From NCBI GenBank assembly GCA_029882515.1, contig JAOUKN010000006.1:1-43685 (forward strand): a DNA stretch of 43,685 bases. The letters are read 5' to 3'. The position numbers were made by a program, and so were the translations under genes. The stretch is from Candidatus Bathyarchaeota archaeon. Its GTDB lineage: Archaea > Thermoproteota > Bathyarchaeia > Bathyarchaeales > Bathyarchaeaceae. Below, piece after piece: positions 8,324 through 17,700 of this stretch; position 1 is the stretch's first letter, and every line of letters begins with the position of its first letter. The notes beneath the pieces were generated by a model. That model was not told where the DNA came from. It was given only the letters and a program-made list of their open reading frames with translations, and ran no database searches.

Positions 8324-10354
8324 ATGGAATGGTTACTAATCGCCCCCTTGGCAGCTTTAGCTTCAATCATAACCGCAGTCTACCTGTTCTTTTATGTCAA
8401 GAAGCAGGATAGTGGAACCGCGAAAATGCGAGAAATTGCTTCAGCAATAGAAGAAGGTGCCAACGCCTTCCTGAAAAGAGAATTCCTGTACCTTGCAGTT
8501 TTCGTTGTAATCATGGCTATAGTGCTGGGTGTTCTCCTTCCTAAGCCCATCTGGATCGGTGAGACAGTTACTGAGAACCTTAGTTTAGCATCAGCGTACG
8601 TTTTTGGCTCAATCTGTTCAGCTTTGGCGGGCTACTTTGGAATGGCAGTTGCTCTAAAAGCAAACGTCCGATCAGCTCATGCAGCAAAAGAAGGGTTAAA
8701 CAAGGCGTTTCCAGTAGCGTTTCGTGGTGGAGCCGTCATGGGCTTGTCTGTAGTTGGATTCGCTCTGCTTGGAATAAGCGTTGTTTACTATCTCACTGGC
8801 GATCCAGAAATAGTTCTCGGCTTTAGCTTCGGAGCAAGTGCTATGGCTTTGTTCGCAAAGGCGGGGGGAGGAATATACACAAAAACCGCTGATGTAGGCG
8901 CTGATCTTGTGGGCAAAGTGGAAATGAACTTTCCTGAAGACGATCCCAGAAATCCAGCAGTAATAGCAGATAACGTTGGCGACAATGTAGGTGATGTGGC
9001 AGGCATGGGCGCTGACTTATTTGACTCTTATGTTGCCAGTATCGCGGCAGTTATGATATTGGGACAAGCCATGGGACTCGTGGAAGTAACTCTACCGCTT
9101 ATATTCGCTGGAATGGGAATCTTGGCATCTATTATTGGAGTGGGATTAGTGAGAGTTGGGAAAAAAGGCAACCCTGGAAAAGCTCTGAACTGGGGAACGT
9201 ACCTAACCTGTGTTATTTTTGCCGTCCTAACATTTTTGGTGACTTATTATCTAGAATTCAATTTTGGCATCTGGGGGGCAGCTGTTCTTGGATTACTAGC
9301 GGGAGTTGTGATTGGCATCACAACAGACTACTTCACTTCCATAGACAGACCCCCAGCAATAAAAACCGCTGAAGCATCAAAAACCGGAGCAGCCATCAAC
9401 ATAATAACTGGATTTTCATATGGTCTAATAAGCATGTTTCCGCCGCTCCTCGGAATCGCTGTCGCATCTGCAGGAGCATACTTTTTAGCAGAGGCATTCG
9501 GGATATCTGGAGTATATGGAGTTGGTATCGCCGCCGTTGGAATGTTATCCATCGTCGGGATGATCGTTGCCGGCGACGCCTATGGTCCAATCGTCGACAA
9601 TGCAAAAGGAATCGCAGAGCAGTCGGGACTAGAAGAGGAAGTGATAGACATTGCAGATAAATTAGACGCTGCGGGCAACACTGCCAAAGCCATAACGAAA
9701 GGATTTGCAATAGGGGCTGCTGGGTTGACGGTGCTTGCACTGCTCGCTGCCTATCAAGAAATCTCAGGGGCAGTTAGTTTTGATTTAATGGACCCATTAG
9801 TTTTAACCGGCGCTATGATAGGCATAGCCATGCCACCATTGTTCTCAGCGTTAGTGATGCTGGGCGTCGGCAAAAATGCCTTTAGAATGATAGAGGAAAT
9901 CAGAAGGCAGTTCAGAGAAATCCCAGGTCTAAAAGAAGGAGAGGAAGGAGTAAAACCAGACTATGCAACGTGTGTAGACATCGCGACAAAAGGAGCCTTG
10001 AAGGAATTGATACTTCCAAGTGTCTTATCGATTGTTGTTACTCTGGTTGTAGGCTTCGTTGGTGGTATAGAAGCCCTTGGCGGATATTTAGGCGGCAGTA
10101 TATTTTCTGGCTTGATCTTTGCCCTTTTGATGGCTAACGCTGGCGGACTATGGGATAACGCCAAAAAGTACATTGAAGCAGGGGCATTCGGAGGTAAGGG
10201 TTCAGAACCTCATAAGGCTGCGGTTATAGGCGACACCGTTGGGGATCCATTTAAGGATACGGCGGGACCTTCTCTTAACACCATGATTACAGTTATGTCG
10301 TTGGTTGCTTCGGTGTTCGCTCCTTTGATTGTCATGTTCGCCTTGTCTCCATAA
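8324..10354 (+). CDS. hppA: Membrane-bound proton-translocating pyrophosphatase, K+-independent type
   Basis: A 676-residue integral membrane pyrophosphatase. The substrate site '[20 protein letters not shown]' and '[22 protein letters not shown]' lies at about residues 189-238, and the second site '[17 protein letters not shown]' near the C-terminus. At the position that decides cation dependence it has '[10 protein letters not shown]'. Lys rather than Ala here is the mark of K+-independent enzymes, which pump H+ and not Na+. It hydrolyses PPi and stores the energy as a proton gradient. It converges with the hydrogenase operon (48-bp gap). PPi from the nearby AMP-forming acetyl-CoA synthetase is a likely substrate source. 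Confidence 0.95.
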   Translation: MEWLLIAPLAALASIITAVYLFFYVKKQDSGTAKMREIASAIEEGANAFLKREFLYLAVFVVIMAIVLGVLLPKPIWIGETVTENLSLASAYVFGSICSALAGYFGMAVALKANVRSAHAAKEGLNKAFPVAFRGGAVMGLSVVGFALLGISVVYYLTGDPEIVLGFSFGASAMALFAKAGGGIYTKTADVGADLVGKVEMNFPEDDPRNPAVIADNVGDNVGDVAGMGADLFDSYVASIAAVMILGQAMGLVEVTLPLIFAGMGILASIIGVGLVRVGKKGNPGKALNWGTYLTCVIFAVLTFLVTYYLEFNFGIWGAAVLGLLAGVVIGITTDYFTSIDRPPAIKTAEASKTGAAINIITGFSYGLISMFPPLLGIAVASAGAYFLAEAFGISGVYGVGIAAVGMLSIVGMIVAGDAYGPIVDNAKGIAEQSGLEEEVIDIADKLDAAGNTAKAITKGFAIGAAGLTVLALLAAYQEISGAVSFDLMDPLVLTGAMIGIAMPPLFSALVMLGVGKNAFRMIEEIRRQFREIPGLKEGEEGVKPDYATCVDIATKGALKELILPSVLSIVVTLVVGFVGGIEALGGYLGGSIFSGLIFALLMANAGGLWDNAKKYIEAGAFGGKGSEPHKAAVIGDTVGDPFKDTAGPSLNTMITVMSLVASVFAPLIVMFALSP

Positions 10355-10402
10355 GCAAAAAAGGTAGCCGCCAAATCTGATGCACGCGTTGTTCTCTTCA
10401 TC

Positions 10403-11896
10403 CTACTCGCGAAATACAGCATCGAGATAGGCTTGGCGATCAACCGCTGCCCCAGCAGCATTTCCTGCCATGTCCTGAAAAGGACTTGGATAGAACCCAA
10501 TAACGATGGAAAGGAATGCAAGAATTATTGTGGCTACAAGCATAATTTTAGGCGCCTCTGTGGCCTTTTCGGAGATTGCTGTAGTTTCCTTCAGAAAGAT
10601 TGTTTGGATCATTCGCAGACAGTAAGCAGCTGAAAGTGCTAGATTGAGGATCATTAATATGGAAAAAGGAAGCATCCCAGCTTCTACACCCGCTGTCACA
10701 ATTGTCAACTCGCTCCAGAAAAAGTTCAGGGGAGGAATACCAGCTAACGCTATGACTCCTATGGCAAAAAGTCCACTAGAAATTGGCATTGAACGCCCGA
10801 TTCCAGCCAACTCTTTAAGGCTTCGTGTCTTTGTTCTGTAGACAAAGGAACCTACACTAAGGAATAACAATGCCTTCACAAGGGCATGGTTGAAGATGTG
10901 GAACATGCTTCCGGTCAATCCTCGTAGGGATCCAATGGACAGTCCTAATAAAATGTAACCCATATTAGCGATGGTGCTGAAGGCAAGAAGCCGTTTGATG
11001 TCGTCCTGCAACAACGCCATAAGATTTCCGGTAAACATGGTGAGAACGGCGAAGATTGCAAGCGTAATTCCCCAGGCTCCATGCATCATCGGAAACACAA
11101 ACATGAGGACTCGGATAAGCCCATACGCAGCTGTTTTAACCATGGCACCCGAGAGCACAGCGCTTATGGGACTTGGTGCAGCAGAGTGAGCATCTGGCAA
11201 CCACATGTGGAGCGGAGCCATTCCTGCTTGCAGTCCAAACCCAGCAATGATCATGGTAAGAATTAGATACATCCAGACTGTGCCTTCGGACTGAGCGAAG
11301 CTTGCAGACAAGTATGCAATGTTGAGCGTTCCAGTCATACCATACAAGAAAGACATGCCGAAAAGCAAGGTAGCTGCCCCAGCTGCACTCATGATTAGGT
11401 ACTTGTATCCTGCCTCTACTGGTTCCCATTCCTCTTTTCTGAAAGCTACTAAAGCATATGAGCTTACACACATGATTTCCCAAAAGATGAATAGGGTGAA
11501 GAGGTCTCCTGCAAGGACCACTCCTACCATGCCCGTGATCATGCCCAAAAGGAGTGTGTTATATCCGATAAGACCTGGGTTGGGCTCTATGTGTTGAAAG
11601 GAGTAGATGGAGACTGCGAGCCCTATGAGGAGGAATATCAGAACCATGAAGAGCCCTAAGGCGTCAATCTCTAGACAGACGCCTATTGGTGGTGCAGACA
11701 AATTCAGTATTGTTGTTACTTTTCCTTGAGTGAAGCCTTCCATATAGTAGATTGGAAGAAGCAGAAGAGTAAGTGCAAGTCCAAATGCGACATATCCAGT
11801 AACGAGTTTCTTGGAAGCAACCCTCTGGGCCAGCACGTTGATCAATGGAGTGGTAATTGTGAAGACAAGAAGTGAGTCCAGCAGAGGTGTAAACAA
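10403..11896 (-). CDS. nuoN: NuoN/MrpD-type antiporter-like subunit of complex I-like hydrogenase
   Basis: A 497-residue polytopic subunit and the last gene of the 12-gene operon. It shows the antiporter family blocks: '[15 protein letters not shown]' with the TM5 Glu, '[24 protein letters not shown]', '[20 protein letters not shown]', and '[12 protein letters not shown]'. The TM7 residue that is normally Lys, five positions before the conserved Pro, is Gln here ('GLQAGMAP'). By homology it forms one ion channel of the membrane arm. The '[14 protein letters not shown]' block is closer to MrpD/Mbh-type than to bacterial NuoN proteins. Starts one base after the preceding gene ends. TAG stop. 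Confidence 0.9.
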   Translation of the reverse strand: MFTPLLDSLLVFTITTPLINVLAQRVASKKLVTGYVAFGLALTLLLLPIYYMEGFTQGKVTTILNLSAPPIGVCLEIDALGLFMVLIFLLIGLAVSIYSFQHIEPNPGLIGYNTLLLGMITGMVGVVLAGDLFTLFIFWEIMCVSSYALVAFRKEEWEPVEAGYKYLIMSAAGAATLLFGMSFLYGMTGTLNIAYLSASFAQSEGTVWMYLILTMIIAGFGLQAGMAPLHMWLPDAHSAAPSPISAVLSGAMVKTAAYGLIRVLMFVFPMMHGAWGITLAIFAVLTMFTGNLMALLQDDIKRLLAFSTIANMGYILLGLSIGSLRGLTGSMFHIFNHALVKALLFLSVGSFVYRTKTRSLKELAGIGRSMPISSGLFAIGVIALAGIPPLNFFWSELTIVTAGVEAGMLPFSILMILNLALSAAYCLRMIQTIFLKETTAISEKATEAPKIMLVATIILAFLSIVIGFYPSPFQDMAGNAAGAAVDRQAYLDAVFRE

Positions 11897-12211
11897 CTAC
11901 TCTTTGAGCCTCCTAAGTTCCCTGACATCTAGAGTCCCGTAATGTCTGTACGCGTGAAGAGTAATTGCTAATCCCAATGCGATTATGCATCCCCCGATCC
12001 CAATAGAAATAACCGTGAAAGCATGACCTAATGGATGCGTGGCTCCAAAGACACCATAACTTGAGAAGGTTATAAAGTTCAGATTCACAGCATTCAGCAT
12101 GATCTCCAGTGCGATAAGAAGTCTGATCATATTTCGTTTCACCAAAAGGCAGTAAAGCCCTATGATGTAGAGGACTAAAGAACATGCGAGGTAATAGGCT
12201 AGGGGTATCAA
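11897..12211 (-). CDS. nuoK: NuoK-like membrane subunit
   Basis: A 104-residue protein with three hydrophobic helices, the NuoK/MrpC pattern. The helix-2 Glu is kept in 'LLIALEIMLNAVNLNF' (Glu36 in the E. coli numbering). The helix-3 Glu of NuoK (Glu72) seems to be replaced, since the aligned stretch reads 'ISIGIGGCIIALGLAI', as in hydrogenase and Mrp versions. It would sit between the J and N subunits in the membrane arm. The ATG overlaps the preceding stop codon region by 4 bases, and the next gene follows without a gap. Confidence 0.88.
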   Translation of the reverse strand: MIPLAYYLACSLVLYIIGLYCLLVKRNMIRLLIALEIMLNAVNLNFITFSSYGVFGATHPLGHAFTVISIGIGGCIIALGLAITLHAYRHYGTLDVRELRRLKE

Positions 12212-12483
12212 CTGTGATCACCTTCTTCTATCCGCAAAACTGTTGCGCAGCAAGCTGCAGATACAAACAACAAGAAAGCTAAGATAATCAAATCTAATTG
12301 GCGCTGACCCCAAAGAGTATAACTGACTGCGGTTCCAACCTCATTAACTGGAACCACGGTTTCGGCTATAGAAAACTTGGCATATTCAAAGGGTACGAAA
12401 TCTTGCTGAGCCATTAGGAGAAACAGAAATAAGGTAAGCACCGCGACAAGGGTTCCAAGGATTCTTAACAGATCAACTTTCAT
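12208..12483 (-). CDS. nuoJ: NuoJ-like subunit, C-terminal part (J2)
   Basis: A 91-residue protein from the ATG at 12483 (MKVDLLRILG). A longer frame from 12630 is only an out-of-frame extension over the J1 gene. It has an N-terminal helix, an extracellular loop ('VVPVNEVGTAVSYTLWGQRQ') and a second helix. This corresponds to the C-terminal half of NuoJ, where the 'GT..LF..Y' segment is conserved. Together with the preceding gene it makes a split NuoJ, as in methanogen Fpo (J1/J2) and Mbh/Mrp systems. Start overlaps the J1 stop by 4 bases, suggesting coupled translation. Confidence 0.8.
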   Translation of the reverse strand: MKVDLLRILGTLVAVLTLFLFLLMAQQDFVPFEYAKFSIAETVVPVNEVGTAVSYTLWGQRQLDLIILAFLLFVSAACCATVLRIEEGDHS

Positions 12484-12731
12484 TCTTCTTTCCTCGTTGT
12501 TAGCATGACCACTGAAACGAAGAGAACCACCGCGGCGCCCGCATATATCAACAGCTGGAAAACCATGACATACGGAGCGCTTAGGAAGCCGAAGAGAATT
12601 CCAATGCAAATACACATTCCACATAAACAAATAACCGCATATAGCATGTCCTTAACCTCAACAGTAAATATTGCTAGAGAAGCTATGACCACAATTAGAA
12701 TTGTCTGAAGCAACTCTTCCAACCTAATCAA
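12480..12731 (-). CDS. nuoJ: NuoJ-like subunit, N-terminal part (J1)
   Basis: An 83-residue protein of three hydrophobic helices. It keeps the NuoJ helix-3 core 'FQLLIYAGAAVVLFVSVVMLT', which in complex I contains the pi-bulge region next to the ion channels. The split from the C-terminal half (J2) is real in the sequence, since a stop codon separates them and J2 has its own ATG. It overlaps the M-subunit stop by 4 bases at 12728-12731. Confidence 0.85.
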   Translation of the reverse strand: MIRLEELLQTILIVVIASLAIFTVEVKDMLYAVICLCGMCICIGILFGFLSAPYVMVFQLLIYAGAAVVLFVSVVMLTTRKEE

Positions 12732-14203
12732 CCACCGAGAATCAAACTTGAAAGATATTCTGCAGCGGGCGCAATATACTCTAAGACTAGTCCAGGTAAC
12801 ACTCCAAGCAAAACAGAAATTGTTGCCAAAATGATTACAGGAGCACGTAAGGAGATAGGGGCTTCTTTCATTTCATTGAGTCTTTTTGGAAGAGGACCGA
12901 AAAAAACTCTCCAAACGAACCAAAGATAGTAACCAGCGGTAATCACGGTGCTGAGGACAGCAAAAATAGTAATCAGGCCTTTTCCAGCAGCGAGTCCTCC
13001 ACCAAAAATCATCCACTCACTCCAGAAAGCATTCAGCGGAGGAGTTCCGGCCAAGCTAAAGACACCAATGAGACATGCAATACCCATGACCGGCATTTTT
13101 CCGATTAGACCTCCCAGCCTTCTGATATCTCGTGTTCCTGTTTGGTGTATGATTATGCCAGCGCACAAGAAGAGGAGGCTCTTGCAGACAGCGTGGTTGA
13201 TTATGTGTAGGAGGCCACCCATAATTCCCAATTCAGAGGCAACGCCGAGTCCAAAGAGGATGTAACCCATCTGGCTGATGCTTGAGTAAGCCAACAGCCG
13301 TTTAATGTCAGTTTGTGCTAGAGCCATTAGGCCGCCATAAGCAATTGTGATGATTCCAAGAATCGCAAGATAGTCTGATGCTTGCAACACAATCTGACCA
13401 AAAGTGGTTAATAGAATTCTAGCCATTCCATAAGCTCCACATTTAATCATGACTCCTGACAACATTGCGCTTATCGGGGTAGGAGCCTCCGAGTGTGCGT
13501 CAGGTAGCCACGTATGAACTGGAAACGCCGCCATCTTCACAAGAAATCCAATCAGTAACATGACAAATATTACGCCAACCATGTTTAAGGGGATGTCACC
13601 GGCTACCAACGGCAACTCTAGGAGGTTGAAGGTCTTAGTGTAAGAAAAGACGGCGAGTATGCCAAGAAGCATCGAAAGAGCGCCGATATGGGTGAATATA
13701 AAATATTTGAAAGCAATGTTCAATCTGTTCTTGGAGGTTCCCCAGTTCGCTATCAAGAGGTAAGATGGAATCAACATCAGTTCCCAGAAGAGGTAAAACT
13801 GTATAAGATTCGAAGACAGTATTACCCCAATCATTCCCGTCATGAAGAGCAATAGATTGGCGTAATAAGCAGGTTGGTCTCTTTCCTTCTCCATATACTT
13901 GATGGAATAGAAACAGCAGAGAGTGCTGACGGCCGCTGCGATCAACGCTATTGGGAAACTAACCGTGTCGACCAAGAATCCAAAGTCTACCTTAATGGAA
14001 GGTATCCAAGCATATCTGAACGTTATGGATCCTTGCTTTTCCATTACGTCACTACCCATACTGATAAGCATAACAACAGATGAAGAGGCCGCAATTGTTG
14101 CCATCCACCCCACGCCTCTTCTTATCTGCCTACTGAAAGCATAGAGAAGAATTCCTGCAATTCCAGGAATGACTGTTGCCAACAAAGCCGCATGCTCAAT
14201 CAT
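12728..14203 (-). CDS. nuoM: NuoM-like antiporter subunit
   Basis: A 491-residue polytopic protein. It contains the TM5 Glu in 'FWELMLIPSYLLI', the TM7 Lys in 'VKMAAFPVHTWLPDAHSEAPTPISAML', and 'KRLLAYSSISQMGYILFGLG' with later 'INHAVCKSLLFLCAG'. All of these charged residues needed for ion pumping are present, in contrast to the N subunit. It is one of three antiporter-like subunits of the membrane arm. Placed between L and J in the operon, with 12 bases between it and the L gene. Confidence 0.92.
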   Translation of the reverse strand: MIEHAALLATVIPGIAGILLYAFSRQIRRGVGWMATIAASSSVVMLISMGSDVMEKQGSITFRYAWIPSIKVDFGFLVDTVSFPIALIAAAVSTLCCFYSIKYMEKERDQPAYYANLLLFMTGMIGVILSSNLIQFYLFWELMLIPSYLLIANWGTSKNRLNIAFKYFIFTHIGALSMLLGILAVFSYTKTFNLLELPLVAGDIPLNMVGVIFVMLLIGFLVKMAAFPVHTWLPDAHSEAPTPISAMLSGVMIKCGAYGMARILLTTFGQIVLQASDYLAILGIITIAYGGLMALAQTDIKRLLAYSSISQMGYILFGLGVASELGIMGGLLHIINHAVCKSLLFLCAGIIIHQTGTRDIRRLGGLIGKMPVMGIACLIGVFSLAGTPPLNAFWSEWMIFGGGLAAGKGLITIFAVLSTVITAGYYLWFVWRVFFGPLPKRLNEMKEAPISLRAPVIILATISVLLGVLPGLVLEYIAPAAEYLSSLILGG

Positions 14204-14215
14204 GGGAGCGCCCTC

Positions 14216-16381
14216 CTAAAACCCTCCTCCAAATAAGAGCAAGAGAATCGCTAGCAAAATAAAGCCAGCAAACACTGCTAGTATGTTGTAGGATAAAACT
14301 CCACTTTGTATCTTTCTGAACTTTTCGGAAAGATTAGTAACCGTTTTGGCGATTAGCCTATTGAAGCCCTCTAAGCCTCCGAGTTCTAAGCGGGGGTAAG
14401 CCAATTGTGAAAGCATGGCCATTCCTCTGTAGGCTGTGTCAAGAAATTTCCTAAAGCCCATAATTTGTGGCTTTGTTATTCCTTCCGTCTCCACGTATTT
14501 ATGAGTGATTCTTGCGAGAGACAGAAAGCGGCTAGCCGTGAAACTGTTAAGTAAATTGAGGCCATACTCTAAACTATTATGTATTTTCTGTGAGAAAAAC
14601 CGTGCAGAAGAGGCGACTTTATAATAGAATGCGTCAATGTAGAAGCGATTTCGCAAAAACCTATGGGCTGTCTTCAGAAAACTGTATTTTTCCATTAACC
14701 TCCCAGCGTCAGCTTCATGCATTATATAAATTTTGTAGGCTGGATAGCCTCCAAGTGCCACCGCCACACATGTCAAGACCGTGCTAATCGAAGGAATAAT
14801 GTATCTAAGAACTTCCGTAATGTTGTTGAAAGTCAGTTGCCCTAAGAATGGCATCGGTAGAAGAAACTTGTTAAAAGGCCAGATGAGAAGAATGGCCAAG
14901 AAATCTATGAACGCCGTTAATACAAGAGTTGCAGTAAGGGAAATAGGCATTAGAGACGGGGGCTTCTTGATGCCCTTTCCATCTGATTTGTAACTCTCCT
15001 TTCTAAAAACAAGTCCCATCATTCTAAGACCGTAAAAGGCTGTGATACCAGCTCCAATTATTAACAGAGCAAAAATCAAGTAGCCTAATATCATGTGTGT
15101 AAAAATTCCTGCCTCTGAGGCGAAATCTAAAGCCACTGTTTGAATCCAATTCGTACACCAAAACCCACTCAGGGGCGGTATCCCTGCCAGAGCAAGAGCT
15201 CCCACTTCCATACTTCTATGTGCAATCCTGCTCTTGAACCCGCCCATATGGTGCATATTGTCTGATCCAACTGTATAGGAAATGTAAGCTGCAGAGAGGA
15301 ATAACAGTGCCGAGACGAAGGCGTCCACTGTGAGAAGGAAGGTGCCAGCTAAGTATCCAAAGCTTATGTCAGCCATCAATCCTGCTAAGCCAAACGCTGC
15401 CATCATGTACCCGATCACGCTTGAGATACCATATGAAAGAACTTTGAATATATTATCTTGGGCCATTGCTATGAGAGCGCTAATCACGGCAGTGAGTGCA
15501 CCTACGAGTGCCATGACTAAGAAGAAGTTGACCATGTCACCATATCCTCTGGCTCCATGGAAGATAGGAAGAACTCTGGCCATAAGAAAGGGACCAGCCA
15601 AACACTCAGTCAGAGCGTTGAAGGAGGAAGGTGAAGCAGCCAGTGCATCCGGTAGCCATTCTTGCAGAGGGAACTGAGCCGCCTTTCCTATAGCCCCACC
15701 AAAGAACATGAAGGCGGTGATAAAAAGCATGCCAGACTTCGCTAATTCTCCAATTAAGGTGTTATTTTGTGCGAGTTCTGTGAGGTTAAGGGTCTGAGGA
15801 TCGGAATAGGCGTATATCAACAAAATAGATGCCAGCAAAAGCACGTCTGCAATACGTAGGACCATGAAAGTTTTTAGGCCCATATGGGCTCGTTTAGGGT
15901 CTTTGTGCCAAAACGCGGCGAGGCCGGTGCAGCATATTCCAACTGTTTCCCAGCCTATAAACATGAAGAGGAGGTTGTCTGCCAGCACTATTACCAAGTA
16001 TCCGCCTATGAAAAGCTGTATCAGAAACCAGAATCTAGCCAAACTCGGCTCTTCCTGCATGTACGCCACCGAGAAAACAGTAACTAGAAACCCTATGCAA
16101 GAAATCACACATGCCATCAGCACGCTTAACGGATCAATCAAAACCGACAGCTCAGGATAACGCCATGGAATTCCCAAAGGATCAATCTGTCCAGCAAGAA
16201 TATCTGGAATCATCGAAAAGGCGAAGCAAACACTCAATCCAATTGACAACACAGCCAAGTAACTGCTGGATTTTCGACGAATTGTGCCAATAAGTGGAGT
16301 GACTACAGCTCCTATAATTGGGATGATCCAACAAAGCCATGGCGCATATGGAAACAATGATTGCTGTCCTCCGTTCAACAA
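14216..16381 (-). CDS. nuoL: NuoL-like antiporter subunit with lateral helix
   Basis: A 721-residue protein, the length expected for NuoL including the long amphipathic helix HL and a terminal anchor ('FAGFILLAILLLLFGGGF'). Conserved blocks are 'FIGWETVGICCTGLAAFW', 'GKAAQFPLQEWLPDAL' with the TM7 Lys, 'LTECLAG' and 'LAGIPPLSGFW'. By homology it is the distal pump subunit, with HL running along the membrane arm. Its start overlaps the end of the I gene by 7 bases. Presence of the long C-terminal extension argues for a true complex I-type arm and not a compact Ech-type hydrogenase. Confidence 0.92.
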   Translation of the reverse strand: MLNGGQQSLFPYAPWLCWIIPIIGAVVTPLIGTIRRKSSSYLAVLSIGLSVCFAFSMIPDILAGQIDPLGIPWRYPELSVLIDPLSVLMACVISCIGFLVTVFSVAYMQEEPSLARFWFLIQLFIGGYLVIVLADNLLFMFIGWETVGICCTGLAAFWHKDPKRAHMGLKTFMVLRIADVLLLASILLIYAYSDPQTLNLTELAQNNTLIGELAKSGMLFITAFMFFGGAIGKAAQFPLQEWLPDALAASPSSFNALTECLAGPFLMARVLPIFHGARGYGDMVNFFLVMALVGALTAVISALIAMAQDNIFKVLSYGISSVIGYMMAAFGLAGLMADISFGYLAGTFLLTVDAFVSALLFLSAAYISYTVGSDNMHHMGGFKSRIAHRSMEVGALALAGIPPLSGFWCTNWIQTVALDFASEAGIFTHMILGYLIFALLIIGAGITAFYGLRMMGLVFRKESYKSDGKGIKKPPSLMPISLTATLVLTAFIDFLAILLIWPFNKFLLPMPFLGQLTFNNITEVLRYIIPSISTVLTCVAVALGGYPAYKIYIMHEADAGRLMEKYSFLKTAHRFLRNRFYIDAFYYKVASSARFFSQKIHNSLEYGLNLLNSFTASRFLSLARITHKYVETEGITKPQIMGFRKFLDTAYRGMAMLSQLAYPRLELGGLEGFNRLIAKTVTNLSEKFRKIQSGVLSYNILAVFAGFILLAILLLLFGGGF

Positions 16382-16749
16382 CCCTTTTCTTTGCGGTTCG
16401 ATGAAGGCTTTGACCGTTTGTAATGAATAGTTGCCTCTGTGCGACTAGTGAAGGCGAGTTCAAATTCAGAGGTTGTTTTGATAGTTTTTGTCGGACAAAC
16501 ATCAACACACTCTCCGCAGAAAAGGCAACGGTCCAGATAATATGTAATCTCTGCTTCTGAGCCTTTGCCGGTCAGTTCAATGGCCTTTGACGGACAAATT
16601 TGAGGACAAAGGCCGCATCCAATGCATTTCTCGATGTCCCAAGCAACTTTAGCTCGTATTCCTTCGACTGGCGTCGCCTTCTCTGAGGGATAACATAATG
16701 TTGCAGGTTTCTTGGCCAAGCTCTTCAGAAGTTCCCTTTCCATGGCCAT
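16375..16749 (-). CDS. nuoI: NuoI-like 2x[4Fe-4S] ferredoxin subunit
   Basis: A 124-residue subunit with two [4Fe-4S] sites: 'CIGCGLCPQICP' (about residues 41-52) and 'CLFCGECVDVCP' (about 74-85), each the standard C-x2-C-x2-C-x3-C(P). It transfers electrons between a soluble donor, probably ferredoxin, and the proximal cluster in the B subunit. No NuoE, F or G gene is in the operon, so there is no NADH-binding module. It directly follows the H gene with no spacer, and its end overlaps the L start. Confidence 0.92.
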   Translation of the reverse strand: MAMERELLKSLAKKPATLCYPSEKATPVEGIRAKVAWDIEKCIGCGLCPQICPSKAIELTGKGSEAEITYYLDRCLFCGECVDVCPTKTIKTTSEFELAFTSRTEATIHYKRSKPSSNRKEKGC

Positions 16750-17700
16750 CTAGATCACCACCAATATGATCTGTAAAAGCGCTAGGGGGGTCAAATACTT
16801 CCAAGCACCCTCTAATACTTGATCAATTCTAAATCTCGCAAACAACGCACGTAGATTTGAAAGTATGAATATGCAAACGATGAGTTTTAGAAAAAAGTAG
16901 ACAGATGGGTGTGGTAGCCAGAAACCTAATGGTCCTCCCAGAAACAAAGATACTAACAACGAGCCAGCCAAAACTAACTCGAAATTCTTTGAAAGCTTCA
17001 GCAAAGCCAACTTCTTGCCACTGAACTCTACCAGCCAGCCTGCTACAATTTCACTCTCAGCCTCTGGCACATCGAAAGGAACCCTCTGAAGGTGCGCAAG
17101 CAAGCATATCAACGCTACAGCAAAGCCTAGTGGCTGAGTTATCACATACCAAATTCCCACAGCCTGCGACTGGACAATTCCACTTACAGATAGGCTTTTA
17201 CTTGAGATGGCTGGGCCAATCATTGCAATCGTCATCGGAATCTCATATCCGAGCATTTGAAGCCCAACCCTCATTCCACCTATAGTGCTGAACCGATTTG
17301 TAGAAGCCCAAGCACCCATAAACATGGCAACGATAACCAAAGTCGTTATGAACATAATTACGATCAAGTCTCCTTCAAACCATATAAGAGCTGAATAGTC
17401 GATCATGGGAATCAGGAAAAGTGGTGTCATGGAAAGGGCAAGTACCAGCATGGGTACGACGGAAAATACAGTCTTATCAGCGGCTATGGGTATAATATCC
17501 TCCTTCGCCAAAAGCTTAAAGAAATCCGCCACAGGTTGAAGTATCCCTTTAGGTCCAGTATACAATGGACCATAGCGGTTCTGAAACTTAGCCACAAGTT
17601 TTCGATCCATCCAGTCGCTGAAGAAGGCTAAGCAAAACAAGAACAAGAATCCTGGAAACAAGAATACTTGGAGAAGAGTTACTATTTCTTGCGGTACCAT
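16750..17700 (-). CDS. nuoH: NuoH-like membrane anchor subunit
   Basis: A 316-residue protein with about eight hydrophobic segments. Markers are 'DRKLVAKFQNRYGPLYTGPKG' near the N-terminus and 'RVPFDVPEAESEIVAGW', the Glu-rich loop facing the quinone or hydrogenase junction. The first motif is the usual 'ERK...QxRxGP'. It connects the peripheral arm (B, C, D) to the antiporter subunits. Its 5' end overlaps the large-subunit gene by 19 bases, so the two genes are probably translationally coupled. Confidence 0.92.
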   Translation of the reverse strand: MVPQEIVTLLQVFLFPGFLFLFCLAFFSDWMDRKLVAKFQNRYGPLYTGPKGILQPVADFFKLLAKEDIIPIAADKTVFSVVPMLVLALSMTPLFLIPMIDYSALIWFEGDLIVIMFITTLVIVAMFMGAWASTNRFSTIGGMRVGLQMLGYEIPMTIAMIGPAISSKSLSVSGIVQSQAVGIWYVITQPLGFAVALICLLAHLQRVPFDVPEAESEIVAGWLVEFSGKKLALLKLSKNFELVLAGSLLVSLFLGGPLGFWLPHPSVYFFLKLIVCIFILSNLRALFARFRIDQVLEGAWKYLTPLALLQIILVVI

